From the NCBI RefSeq assembly GCF_030687395.1, contig NZ_CP117430.1:62001-126000 (forward strand): a DNA stretch of 64,000 bases. Reading direction: 5' to 3'. This document shows positions 55,808 through 63,990 of this stretch, in pieces. The translations under genes and the position numbers were made by a program. Under the pieces are notes generated by a model that was not told where the DNA came from, did no database searches, and saw only the letters and a program-made list of their open reading frames with translations. Source of the stretch: Pseudomonas wuhanensis (GTDB lineage: Bacteria; Pseudomonadota; Gammaproteobacteria; Pseudomonadales; Pseudomonadaceae). Position 1 is the stretch's first letter. Every line of letters begins with the position of its first letter.

Positions 55808-56316
55808 GAGCGTCTCCGCTGATCGGCGTTGATCACTCGCACATGGCCGGATTCCAGGTCCAGGTCGGTTTGCAGCATCAGGCGCAGCGGCACTGGCTGG
55901 GCCCAGAGATCGCCTTCGATCTCGAAACTCAGGGCGTTGTGGTTCATCTCGGCGGATGCCCGGGCCCGCACGCGCAACGTGTTACGCAGAATCCGCGGTT
56001 CGAACGTGGCGATAGCCTGGTGGATCAGCGCTTCAAGCGCCGCGATATCGACGTTCGACGCACTGTTGCCGGCCAGGGCCGGCAGCCCGAAGTTGACCAC
56101 CGACGTGCCGGCCGGGGTGTGCAACGTCGCATCGGCGCTGAGCAATGAAGTGGTGTTGAGCAGCCACGCCAAATCACGCAGCACCGAGGCTTTCAGTTGG
56201 GTCAGGGATAGCACGCGCTTGTCGGCGCTTTCCTTCAGGTTGCTCGGGTCGTCGTCGGTCAACCGGTCCAGCAGGGACGGTTGCAGGCGATCGCGGGTGG
56301 CGATTTCGGTTACCAC
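55804..56316 (-). CDS. tssE: T6SS baseplate protein TssE (gp25-like)
   Basis: A 170-residue gp25-like protein that starts sheath polymerisation at the baseplate. It shows [17 protein letters not shown] at the N-terminus, [15 protein letters not shown] and NFGLPALAG, then the C-terminal [14 protein letters not shown] region. The start is GTG at 56316, overlapping the end of the upstream immunity gene by 7 bp. Its first 43 bp are repeated almost perfectly at 56834-56876, evidence of a tandem duplication. Confidence 0.93.
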   Translation of the reverse strand: MVTEIATRDRLQPSLLDRLTDDDPSNLKESADKRVLSLTQLKASVLRDLAWLLNTTSLLSADATLHTPAGTSVVNFGLPALAGNSASNVDIAALEALIHQAIATFEPRILRNTLRVRARASAEMNHNALSFEIEGDLWAQPVPLRLMLQTDLDLESGHVRVINADQRRRS

Positions 56317-56735
56317 GTAAATGGCCCCACATACATTTTTTGGTCCCCGCCCGAGCCGCAGGAGGCATAGTTACTCGCGGCGCCCGCTTCCAGGGCCCCG
56401 TTGATTTGGCGTATAGCCTGCATTTTGCTGAGGCAGTCGCGACTAGGCGCTGGCATGTGCTCGCTACGCCAGACCGCGAATATCGGAATGTCGTTGAAGG
56501 TCTCTACACGCAGCCTTTGCGGTTTATCCAAACTGAAGCTGCAAGGCCATTCCATGTCCAGCCTCATACGAGTCTGGTCGGGTTTGACCAGTGTGCATCG
56601 GCCCTGATCGTCAACCAATCTGAGTTGTTGCCCGACGAAGACTGCCTGGGTGGCCGTCGGTTCAGCATGTTGGGCCCATGCGCCCAGGCTGATGAAATTC
56701 ATCGCCAGGCACACGGTGAGCAGATGCTTTTTCAT
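56310..56735 (-). CDS. Second (orphan) periplasmic immunity-like protein, paralogue of the Tae4 partner
   Basis: A 141-residue protein with a Sec signal ([21 protein letters not shown]), so a soluble periplasmic product. The mature part is about half identical to the neighbouring lipoprotein: shared blocks are KPDQT, MEWPC, PSRDC and DQKM, with four conserved cysteines suggesting two disulphides. Its 5' leader (56738-56797) is a diverged copy of the start and upstream region of tae4, so the gene once followed its own tae4, now lost. It may protect against Tae4 variants of sister cells. The ATG at 56735 is preferred; the frame upstream to 56924 reads through a tssE remnant. Confidence 0.75.
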   Translation of the reverse strand: MKKHLLTVCLAMNFISLGAWAQHAEPTATQAVFVGQQLRLVDDQGRCTLVKPDQTRMRLDMEWPCSFSLDKPQRLRVETFNDIPIFAVWRSEHMPAPSRDCLSKMQAIRQINGALEAGAASNYASCGSGGDQKMYVGPFTW

Positions 56736-56737
56736 TG

Positions 56738-56797
56738 ATAAACGAAGACCTGACCCCGACTCGGGCACCGAGCAGGAAAGGACTGGATTGGAGCAAG
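56738..56797 (-). pseudogene. Remnant of a second tae4 (leader and first codons)
   Basis: An ungapped match to 57731-57790, which spans the first seven codons of tae4 and its 5' leader: 47 of 60 bases agree by hand count. The tae4 start codon is destroyed here. The rest of the gene is missing and the second immunity gene begins directly after. Confidence 0.75.
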
Positions 56798-56833
56798 CAG
56801 TAAACGCCATCGGCGCATTCAACCGGGCCGGGA

Positions 56834-56876
56834 GGGACGGTTGCAGGCGATCGCGGATGGCGATTTCGGTTACCAC
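56834..56876 (-). pseudogene. Remnant of a duplicated tssE 5' end
   Basis: 43 bp with a single mismatch to 56274-56316, the first 14 codons of tssE. It translates as [16 protein letters not shown] directly after the stop region of the first immunity gene, and the frame then continues into unrelated sequence. This marks the right-hand seam of the tandem duplication. Confidence 0.85.
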
Positions 56877-57316
56877 CGGAATAGTGCCGTAAACATTTTC
56901 TGGTCTTGCTGGCCGAGCCCGCACATGGCACTGGGGTTGACCGACGAGGCTTCCAGAACGCCGTTGATTTTGCGTACGGCTTGGGATTTTGTATCGCAGT
57001 CCCGACTAGGCGATGGTTCGGGGACGCTCCGCTCGACCAGGAAAATCGGGACGTCTCTGAACATTTCTACCCGCAATTCACCCTTTGGGTTCAGGTTGAA
57101 ATAGCACGGCCATTCCATACCCAACACCAAATGAGTCTGATCAGGTTTGAGGATGGCGCATTGACCGTTCTGGTCGACTAGCTTAAGTAGCTGGCCGGCG
57201 AACGTTCCTTGAGTGCGAGCGGGCGCGTCGAGTTGGTCTGGATCGGTTTCAGCGCAGGCATTCAAACTGATCAGCAGGCCGCACAGGAGTGTCGCTCGGA
57301 GCATTGGCCCTATCAT
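56870..57316 (-). CDS. Periplasmic immunity lipoprotein for Tae4 (candidate)
   Basis: A 148-residue protein with a lipoprotein-like signal ([13 protein letters not shown]; lipid Cys about residue 21). The mature part contains [27 protein letters not shown] and [20 protein letters not shown], with four cysteines shared with its paralogue downstream. It overlaps the tae4 stop by 4 bp (ATGA), the usual tight coupling of effector and immunity. It looks beta-rich rather than the all-helical classic Tai4, so it may represent a different immunity family for a Tae4 effector. Confidence 0.75.
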   Translation of the reverse strand: MIGPMLRATLLCGLLISLNACAETDPDQLDAPARTQGTFAGQLLKLVDQNGQCAILKPDQTHLVLGMEWPCYFNLNPKGELRVEMFRDVPIFLVERSVPEPSPSRDCDTKSQAVRKINGVLEASSVNPSAMCGLGQQDQKMFTALFRW

Positions 57317-57750
57317 GTCAACTCCCAGAACCAGACCTGTCTGGAAAGGAAATCACCATCAAAGAAGCCTTTGGTTCGGCCACGATTCCATAGATCGATG
57401 TGGTCGCCTGAGCGCTCGCTTTCAGGCTCGTTTGCACGGCTAAAGCAATCCTTGAAAAAGATGATTCCGGTCTTCTGGCTGAGTTTCAGACGATCGGCTG
57501 CGCTACCACTCAAAATGGTCGGACGCCCCAAATGATGCCGCCACAGCCAGTTCGCCAGAGACTCGGCGCCACGGGCATGGTCATGCTTGCATTTGGGATC
57601 GGTGTAGGTCGATTTGTTGACCTTGATGGTCAGCTCGCCATTCAACGCGACACTCATACGAATCGCGCACTGGTTGCCCCAGGGCTGGTCGCATGGATCC
57701 TTGACGGTGGGATAGCTGCTCCACAAATTAATAAACGAAGGCTTGGCCAT
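57313..57750 (-). CDS. tae4: T6SS amidase effector Tae4
   Basis: A 145-residue peptidoglycan amidase effector with an NlpC/P60-like papain fold that cuts the D-Glu-mDAP bond in the periplasm of target cells. Start [14 protein letters not shown] is typical of Tae4. Catalytic Cys28 sits in GNQCAIRMS and catalytic His117 in [20 protein letters not shown] precedes it and VWFWEL closes the protein. There is no signal peptide, as expected for Hcp- or VgrG-borne cargo. It lies 82 bp after hcp, consistent with small Tae effectors travelling inside Hcp rings. Confidence 0.9.
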   Translation of the reverse strand: MAKPSFINLWSSYPTVKDPCDQPWGNQCAIRMSVALNGELTIKVNKSTYTDPKCKHDHARGAESLANWLWRHHLGRPTILSGSAADRLKLSQKTGIIFFKDCFSRANEPESERSGDHIDLWNRGRTKGFFDGDFLSRQVWFWELT

Positions 57751-57832
57751 GACTCAGACACCGGATGGGAAAGGATTGGATTCGAGCAAGCACCAAAATG
57801 CCCCCGACGCATAACGACGGGGGCACGTTCGA

Positions 57833-58321
57833 TTACACCTTGACGTTCTGGCGGATGTTCCAGCCGAACTTGACCGGTCCGCCTTCCTTGGTGCCATCGG
57901 CTTTTTGCGGCTGGTAGTCCACCAGCACCTTGGCGAAGTTCAGGGTGAGGTTTTCGGTCAGGCGATCATCGCTGCCCGAGCCGCCGGTGCTCAGGGAAGT
58001 GACCAGCACTTCTTCCAGGTTGATGATCATGTACTCGACCTGGCTTTCGCCGCCGGCCTTGCGCACGGTCAGCTTGACCTTGTCGATGTGCTTGCCGCTG
58101 GCGCAGTGCATCATCAGGTTCGGTGAGGCCTTGTCGACGTATTTGGTCAGCGACAGGTCCTGGATATTCACCTTGCCGGCACCGCCGCCGCTGCCCACGT
58201 GCATGTTGCCGGACTGAGACATGCCCCAGCTCCAGTTCAAGACGTCGATTTCGTCCTTGTGGGCCTTGTCCATGGACTCGCCCTTGATGTCGCCGATCTT
58301 GATGAAAATATCAACAGCCAT
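57833..58321 (-). CDS. hcp: T6SS inner-tube protein Hcp/TssD
   Basis: A 162-residue Hcp that stacks as hexameric rings and chaperones small effectors such as Tae4. MAVDIFIKIGDIKGESMDKA starts the family pattern; VLNWSWGMSQSGNMH, LSLTKYVDKASPNLM and the C-terminal GWNIRQNVKV follow. The ATG at 58321 has AGGGAG upstream; the open frame extends to 58393 through a repeat and is not used. A large palindrome lies between tssC and hcp. Confidence 0.95.
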   Translation of the reverse strand: MAVDIFIKIGDIKGESMDKAHKDEIDVLNWSWGMSQSGNMHVGSGGGAGKVNIQDLSLTKYVDKASPNLMMHCASGKHIDKVKLTVRKAGGESQVEYMIINLEEVLVTSLSTGGSGSDDRLTENLTLNFAKVLVDYQPQKADGTKEGGPVKFGWNIRQNVKV

Positions 58322-58362
58322 GTTTTCTCCCTGTGTGGTCTCTACCACATTGTGTTTTTGCT

Positions 58363-58465
58363 GATCGTTCCCACGCTCTGCGTGGTAACGCATCGGGTGA
58401 CGCTCTGCGTCACTGGGACGCGGAGCGTCCCGGGCGGCATTCCCACGCAGAGCGTGGGAACGATC
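58363..58465. repeat. Palindromic repeat, GATCGTTCCCACGC family (copy 2), between tssC and hcp
   Basis: Same outer arms as 17919-18029 (GATCGTTCCCACGCTCTGCG) with inner GACGCTCTGCGTC-type arms. Lying just upstream of hcp within the operon, it may create or protect a 5' end and uncouple hcp levels from tssABC. Confidence 0.85.
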
Positions 58466-58480
58466 ACATCAAGGGCGTTT

Positions 58481-59974
58481 TTATGCGCCTTTGGCCGAAG
58501 GCAGCTTGGATACCAGACGCAGCGACACGGTCAGCCCTTCGAGCTGATAGTGCGGGCGCAGGTAGAACCTGGAGTTGTAGTACCCCGGGTTGCCTTCCAC
58601 GTCCTCGACGATCACTTCGGCCGCCGCCAATGGGTGCTGGGCCTTGGTGGTTTCGGTGGAGTGCGCCGGGTCACCGTCGACGTAGTTGAGGATCCAGTCC
58701 TGCAACCAGCGCTGCATTTCGTCCTTCTCTTTGAAGGAGCCGATCTTGTCGCGCACGATGCACTTCAAGTAATGAGCGAAACGGCAGGTAGCGAACAGGT
58801 ACGGCAGGCGCGCAGCCAGGTTGGCGTTGGCGGTGGCGTCCGGGTCGTCGTACTCGGCCGGTTTCTGCAACGACTGGGCGCCGATGAACGCGGCGAAGTC
58901 GGTGTTTTTCTTGTGCAGCAGCGGCATGAAACCGTTCTTCGCCAGTTCCGCTTCGCGGCGGTCCGAAATGGCGATTTCGGTTGGGCACTTCATGTCCACG
59001 CCACCATCGTCAGTCGGGAAGGTGTGCGCCGGCAGGTTTTCCACTTCACCGCCAGACTCCACGCCACGAATGCGCGAGCACCAGCCGAAGTGTTTGAACG
59101 AACGGTTGATGTTCACCGCCATCGCGTAAGCAGCGTTGGCCCACGTGTACTTGGAACTGTCGGCACCGTCGGTGCTTTCTTCGAAGGCGAAGGCCTCCAC
59201 CGGATCGGTCTTGGCGCCATATGGCAGACGCGCGAGGAAGCGCGGCATGGTCAGGCCGATGTAGCGCGAGTCTTCCGATTCGCGCAGAGAGCGCCAGCCG
59301 GCGTATTCCGGGGTGGTGAAGATTTTGGTCAGATCGCGCGGGTTCGACAGTTCCTGCCACGAGCCCATCCCCATCACGGTCGGCGATGCGGCGGCGATGA
59401 ACGGCGAGTGCATGGCGGCGCAGACTTTCGACAACTCGCCCAGCAACTCGACATCCGGCGGCGACTGGTCGAAGTAGTAATCGCCCACGAGGCAACCGTA
59501 AGGTTCGCCGCCGAACTGGCCGTATTCTTCTTCGTACATCTTCTTGAAGATCGGGCTCTGGTCCCATGCGGTGCCCTTGAATTTCTTCAGGGTCTTGTGC
59601 AGGTCGGTCTTGGAGATGTTGAGCACGCGAATCTTCAGTTGCTCATCGCTCTCGGTGTTGTTGACCAGGTAGTGCAGGCCACGCCAGGCACTTTCCAGTT
59701 GCTGGAAGTCCGGGTGATGGATGACCTGATTGACCTGAGCGGTGAGCTTGGCGTCGATGGCGGCGATGATTGATTCGATCGACTTGATGGCGTCGTTGGA
59801 CACCAGGTCGGTCTGCGCCAGAGCCTGTTCGGCCAGGGTGCGCACGGCGGTCTCGACGGCTTCGCGAGCACGTTCGGTCTTGGGTTTGAATTCTTGCAGC
59901 AGCAGGGAGGCGAACTCGCTGGCTTCTTCGATGGTGCCCAGTGTCTGAGCGTCTGCACGTACTGAATCGGTCAT
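58481..59974 (-). CDS. tssC: T6SS sheath large subunit TssC/VipB
   Basis: A 497-residue contractile-sheath subunit. Family segments are LESAWRGLHYLVNNTESDEQ, KKMYEEEYGQFGGEPYGCLV, GWCSRIRGVESGGEVENLPA and the C-terminal FYLRPHYQLEGLTVSLRLVS. The ATG at 59974 (MTDSVRADAQTLG) is chosen over 59980. It follows tssB after 15 bp. Confidence 0.96.
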   Translation of the reverse strand: MTDSVRADAQTLGTIEEASEFASLLLQEFKPKTERAREAVETAVRTLAEQALAQTDLVSNDAIKSIESIIAAIDAKLTAQVNQVIHHPDFQQLESAWRGLHYLVNNTESDEQLKIRVLNISKTDLHKTLKKFKGTAWDQSPIFKKMYEEEYGQFGGEPYGCLVGDYYFDQSPPDVELLGELSKVCAAMHSPFIAAASPTVMGMGSWQELSNPRDLTKIFTTPEYAGWRSLRESEDSRYIGLTMPRFLARLPYGAKTDPVEAFAFEESTDGADSSKYTWANAAYAMAVNINRSFKHFGWCSRIRGVESGGEVENLPAHTFPTDDGGVDMKCPTEIAISDRREAELAKNGFMPLLHKKNTDFAAFIGAQSLQKPAEYDDPDATANANLAARLPYLFATCRFAHYLKCIVRDKIGSFKEKDEMQRWLQDWILNYVDGDPAHSTETTKAQHPLAAAEVIVEDVEGNPGYYNSRFYLRPHYQLEGLTVSLRLVSKLPSAKGA

Positions 59975-59989
59975 GATCATTCGTCCTGA

Positions 59990-60499
59990 TTAAGCCTGAG
60001 GCTCGGCTGGCTTCGGCGCACTGGCAAGCGCCTGGAGCAGCGCCGGATCCTTGATGGCCTTCATGATGATTTCTTCGGCACCGGTCTTGCCGTCCATGTA
60101 GGTCAGCAGGTTGGCCAGTTGGGTGCGCGCTTCGAGCAACTTGTTCAGCGAGTCGACCTTGCGCGCCACGGCGGCCGGGCTGAAGTCGTCCATGCTTTCA
60201 AAAGTGATGTCCAGACTCAGGTTGCCTTCGCCGGTCAGCTCGTTGGGCACGTGGAACGCGACGCGTGGCTGCATGGCCTTGAGGCGCGAGTCGAAGTTGT
60301 CGACATCCACTTCGAGGAACTTGCGATCGGCCACAGGCGCCAGAGGCTCGGCGGGCTTGCCGGCGAGGTCCGCCATCACGCCCATGACGAAGGGCAGCTG
60401 GACTTTTTTCTCGGCGCCGTAGAGTTCGACGTCGTACTCGATCTGCACTCGAGGCGCGCGGTTGCGCGCGATGAATTTCTGAGAACTTTGCTTCGCCAC
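59990..60499 (-). CDS. tssB: T6SS sheath small subunit TssB/VipA
   Basis: A 169-residue sheath subunit that interlocks with TssC. Visible are SSQKFIARNRAPRVQIEYDV, the KVQLPFVMGVMADLAGKP stretch and TFESMDDFSPAAVARKVDSL. The start is GTG at 60499 with GGAG seven nt upstream. The C-terminal 20 residues are Ala/Pro-rich. Confidence 0.95.
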   Translation of the reverse strand: MAKQSSQKFIARNRAPRVQIEYDVELYGAEKKVQLPFVMGVMADLAGKPAEPLAPVADRKFLEVDVDNFDSRLKAMQPRVAFHVPNELTGEGNLSLDITFESMDDFSPAAVARKVDSLNKLLEARTQLANLLTYMDGKTGAEEIIMKAIKDPALLQALASAPKPAEPQA

Positions 60500-60579
60500 G
60501 TTGCTGCTCCTGGTCGCTCAAGCGACGGTGTTGGCGTCATCGGCGGTACCGGTGACGTGACTGCGTGATCCGTTCGCTT

Positions 60580-61599
60580 TTATTCGCCGTCTGGTCCGCG
60601 CAGGTTTTCAAATTGGCTCATGCCGTCGGGAATCAGGTTGCGCACGATGGCCGCAAAGTCGGCGTGCACCAAATTCTTCGCCCGGTTCAACAGCACCGGC
60701 AGCGGGCTGGAGGGCTCATGACGGGTGTAGTACGCAAGAATCCGGTCCAGGCTGCGCAACACGTCGTCGCGGTTGTTGATTTCGCCAGTGCTGCGCGGTG
60801 TGCTCGGCGCGGTGGAGTGTTCAACCGGCGCGGCACTGTCGTCGCTGATGGAATCGGGCAGGGGGCTGTCGCCGCTCTGCGGGGCGAACTGGCCGAGAAT
60901 CTGCAAGGCCATTTTGAGCGGTTGCTTCAACGGACCAAGGTCAACGCCCTGGGCGGAACCGACGTGTTCGCTGATCTGTTGCTCGATGGCCTCGGCGACG
61001 CTACGAGCCTCATGCAACGCTGCGCGGGTAATTTCCAACTGTTCGGGATCGCTATCCAGGAACGCCCCGGCGAGCTGCTCGGCGCCGAGGTTTTCGTCAG
61101 GGAAGCTTTGCAGGCCGCTGGCATTGGCGGCGGCGCGCAGGCTGACAGCGCCAAAGGTTCGCGAACGGGCCAGGATGCTTTCGCGCAGCAGGCGAATGGT
61201 GGCATCGGATGTCAGGCCGGCGAGGGCATTGATGCGCACGGTGGGGTCGTTGTCGTCTTCGGCATCCAGGCGTGGATGCAGGTCGGCCCAGTATTGCTTG
61301 AGCAATTCGCTGATCAGTGTCAGGACGCGGGCCAGGCCGGTGACGCCTTCGAGGGCAAGCGAGCTTTGCAAAAGGAAATGGGTGATACGCAGGTCTTTGC
61401 TGCGCTGCAACAAATCCAGACTTTGCTGCTGGATGCTGCGCCATTCGGGGGGGGCGGCAGGCAATATCGAATCGCCCATGCTGCGCTCGGGCTGGCCCAG
61501 GGAATCGCGTTCCAGGCGCAAAAAATCCGCGTCATATTCCAGATCTTCGCCACAAGGCGAAGTCGCGGAAACGGCGGCGAGCAACAAAGGCACTTCCAC
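60580..61599 (-). CDS. tssA: T6SS cap/priming protein TssA (ImpA N-terminal domain)
   Basis: A 339-residue TssA. The N-terminal ImpA_N domain includes SATSPCGEDLEYDADFLRLE, PPEWRSIQQQSLDLLQRSKD and LRITHFLLQSSLALEGVTGL. The C-terminus is short (NRAKNLVHADFAAIVRNLIP), suggesting the short, baseplate-capping TssA type. GTG at 61599 is preferred: AGGGAG lies 10 nt upstream and the family begins there, although the frame stays open to 61647. It is the first gene of the minus-strand T6SS operon. Confidence 0.92.
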   Translation of the reverse strand: MEVPLLLAAVSATSPCGEDLEYDADFLRLERDSLGQPERSMGDSILPAAPPEWRSIQQQSLDLLQRSKDLRITHFLLQSSLALEGVTGLARVLTLISELLKQYWADLHPRLDAEDDNDPTVRINALAGLTSDATIRLLRESILARSRTFGAVSLRAAANASGLQSFPDENLGAEQLAGAFLDSDPEQLEITRAALHEARSVAEAIEQQISEHVGSAQGVDLGPLKQPLKMALQILGQFAPQSGDSPLPDSISDDSAAPVEHSTAPSTPRSTGEINNRDDVLRSLDRILAYYTRHEPSSPLPVLLNRAKNLVHADFAAIVRNLIPDGMSQFENLRGPDGE

Positions 61600-62005
61600 T
61601 GAATTTGATCTCCCTATCGCCCGACTTATCAGAGTCGGGCAGTTCACATGTTAGTTCCAGGTGGAACTTCACATGCTTCCTTGAGTGTAATAGCCCTTTG
61701 GATGCGCAATGATCTTAAAGTGCCATCATCTATATTCAAGAAGTTATGCATTTTTGGTGTAGTACTTATGGCTTGTCAAGGTAAGCTATTTCCTCTGTGT
61801 GACAGATGTGAGGTGCTTAACAACCTGCGCGACTGATTGGTCGAGGCGAGCACTGATGCAGGTTTTTTGTCACGCAAGCCGGTTAAGATCAGCAATCATG
61901 CTGGTAAAAAGCCGTTTTCGAGGTTGTTTGCAAGGTAGTCGGAACGAATCTAACGGGAGTAAATCCCGATTCGCCCGCGCGCAAAGTGTTCAGCAAGGAG
62001 GCAAG
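61600..62005. other. Divergent intergenic region between tssA and fha
   Basis: About 406 bp that must contain the promoters of both T6SS transcripts. It is AT-richer than its surroundings (61680-61800). I see no gene and no convincing sigma-54 pair (GG-N10-GC). A stretch GTAAGCTATTTCCTCTGTGT near 61781 has no recognised meaning. The frame running from 61799 into fha lacks family similarity. Confidence 0.45.
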
Positions 62006-63403
62006 ATGTCGCTGTGTTTGACTATCACTAGTTATCACAAAATTACCCCTGGCCAGTGCCCTGAGAAATCCATGGATCAGGGCGTGATGGCAATAGGCCG
62101 TAATTCTGATAATGACTGGGTATTACCCGATCCAGAGCGCTTGGTTTCCGGAAAACATTGCGTTATTCAATATAAAGATGGCCGGTATTACTTAACTGAT
62201 AACAGCACTAACGGTGTGGAATTGGTCAAGGCCGGTCTTCGTCTGCGCAAGGGCAACAGCGAGCCGTTGCAAGATGGCGAAGTTATCCGCATCGGTGATT
62301 ATGAAATCCAGGCGCGTATCGATTTCAGTCTGCCGGTGACTGACGGCAACCCTTTCGCCGATTCGTCCAGCAGCTTCGAGGCCCTGATGGGGCGTCAGGG
62401 CGCCGTCGTGAATACGCCGACGTCGTTGCCCGTGACACCACCTGCACATTTTCAGGGCGTATCGGCCATGGACACGATGCCGGACCTGTTCGACTTTCTG
62501 ACACCGACCAGCGTCCCGCCGGCCACCCAGCCCGACCATGTCCCGGCCGAGCAACACGACTTCCGCCCACCGACTCCGATCCCCAACCCAACGCCCGTGG
62601 CCACGCCTGCGCCGCTGGCGTCGGCCCCGGTGATTCCGGAAGATTGGGACCTGTTCAGCGACAAGCCTGCGCCGGTGATTGTCGCCGCCCTGCCCGTTGC
62701 AGAGGTTGCGCCGCCGCCCGTACCTCACATCAGCGCACCGATCGAACCGGCACCCCTACGCGAACCGCCCGTGGCCATCGTCGAACGCCCGGTCACCCCG
62801 GCCGACAATTCTCAACCCGACCTGTTGCAAGCCTTTCTGCGCGGTGCCGGGCTGGATCAGTTGCGCCTGGACAAGGCCCAGGCCGAAGCACAAATGGAAA
62901 GCATCGGCCGCAGTTATCGGCTGATGGTCGAAGGCCTGATCGATGTCTTGCGCGCCCGTAGCAGCCTCAAGGGCGAGTTCCGCATTCAGCAAACGATGAT
63001 TCAGCCGGTGGAAAACAATCCGCTGAAATTCGCTCCCAACGTCGATGAAGCATTGCTGTTGCTGTTGCGCCACAGCAATCAGGCGTTCATGGCGCCGGAC
63101 CTGGCGGTACGTGACAGTTTCGATGACTTGCGTGCCCACCAATTGGCGGTGATGGCCGGCGTGGAAGCTGCGATCAAGCACCTGCTGGCGCGCTTCGAGC
63201 CGGCGCAACTGGAAGAGCGCATGGGCAAGCCCGGTGGCCTGTCGAGCATTTTCAATGGCTCGCGACAGGCCCAGTACTGGCAGCAGTTCACCGAGCTCTA
63301 CAGCAATATTTCCCGCGAGGCCCAAGAGGATTTCCAGGACCTGTTCGGTCGGGAGTTCAGCCGCGCCTACGAAGAACACAGTACAAGGCAGCGCCGCGGC
63401 TGA
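62006..63403 (+). CDS. tagH: T6SS-associated FHA-domain protein (Fha/TagH)
   Basis: A 465-residue protein: N-terminal FHA domain (~1-110) with phospho-threonine-reading motifs IGRNSDNDWVL, VSGKHCVIQ and TDNSTNGVELV. A long proline/alanine-rich linker (~120-275) follows, then a C-terminal type VI FHA domain (~280-465; LLQAFLRGAGLDQLRLDKAQ, MIQPVENNPLKFAPNVDEAL). It takes part in threonine-phosphorylation control of T6SS assembly; no PpkA or PppA gene is in the window. AAGGAGGC precedes the ATG. It is divergent from tssA and leads the plus-strand T6SS operon. Confidence 0.92.
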   Translation: MSLCLTITSYHKITPGQCPEKSMDQGVMAIGRNSDNDWVLPDPERLVSGKHCVIQYKDGRYYLTDNSTNGVELVKAGLRLRKGNSEPLQDGEVIRIGDYEIQARIDFSLPVTDGNPFADSSSSFEALMGRQGAVVNTPTSLPVTPPAHFQGVSAMDTMPDLFDFLTPTSVPPATQPDHVPAEQHDFRPPTPIPNPTPVATPAPLASAPVIPEDWDLFSDKPAPVIVAALPVAEVAPPPVPHISAPIEPAPLREPPVAIVERPVTPADNSQPDLLQAFLRGAGLDQLRLDKAQAEAQMESIGRSYRLMVEGLIDVLRARSSLKGEFRIQQTMIQPVENNPLKFAPNVDEALLLLLRHSNQAFMAPDLAVRDSFDDLRAHQLAVMAGVEAAIKHLLARFEPAQLEERMGKPGGLSSIFNGSRQAQYWQQFTELYSNISREAQEDFQDLFGREFSRAYEEHSTRQRRG

Positions 63404-63477
63404 GCATCGCATCGCATAGCGCCATTCATAGCAAAGAACGGAACAACGGATAGCTGAAACGTCATTGAGGACGCAGG

Positions 63478-63990
63478 ATGATTCCCAGGTTTTTACTCGC
63501 AGTTGCCACCGCGCTTCTGCTGACCGCATGTGCCAAGGATGCGGCAAAACCCCAGCCCGAAGAGACTGAGGCCGAGGCCGACACGGCCGCCGTCGAGTTG
63601 CACTTTCACGCCATTGCCGGGCTCAACCCCGGCGCCACTGGCCAGCCAGCCCCGGTCCGGGTGCGTATTTTCGAATTGAAAAATGCCGCCACCTTCGGCC
63701 GTTCCGATTATTTCGCACTGGCCGAACGGGCCCAGGCGACGCTCGGCGCAGACCTGATCGACCAGGACGAAGTGCTGATCCAGCCCGGCCAGCAGTTGAG
63801 CCTGCAGCGCGACCTCGACCCGGCCACCCGCCATATCGGCGTACTGGTGGGGTATCGCGAGCTGGATCAGTCGTTGTGGCGCGCAGTGATGAATGTCCCG
63901 CCGCGCCAATACACCGAATACCAGATCAGCCTCGATGTGCGAGCCGTGCGCAGCGCCGTCGTGGTTTCCCCATCCAGCCCTGCCCAATAA
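63478..63990 (+). CDS. tssJ: T6SS outer-membrane lipoprotein TssJ
   Basis: A 170-residue lipoprotein of the TssJLM membrane complex. The signal ends in the lipobox LLTAC (Cys about residue 18), followed by an acidic spacer and the transthyretin-like fold with RVRIFELKNAATFGRSDYFA and VGYRELDQSLWRAVMNVPPR. It lies 74 bp after fha on the same strand. tssK, tssL and tssM are expected beyond the right edge. Confidence 0.93.
   Translation: MIPRFLLAVATALLLTACAKDAAKPQPEETEAEADTAAVELHFHAIAGLNPGATGQPAPVRVRIFELKNAATFGRSDYFALAERAQATLGADLIDQDEVLIQPGQQLSLQRDLDPATRHIGVLVGYRELDQSLWRAVMNVPPRQYTEYQISLDVRAVRSAVVVSPSSPAQ

Noticed and set aside
61648-62005. Sigma-54 promoter for the T6SS operons
   Set aside because: I looked for GG-N10-GC (TGGCAC...TTGC) on both strands in the tssA-fha gap and found no convincing match.
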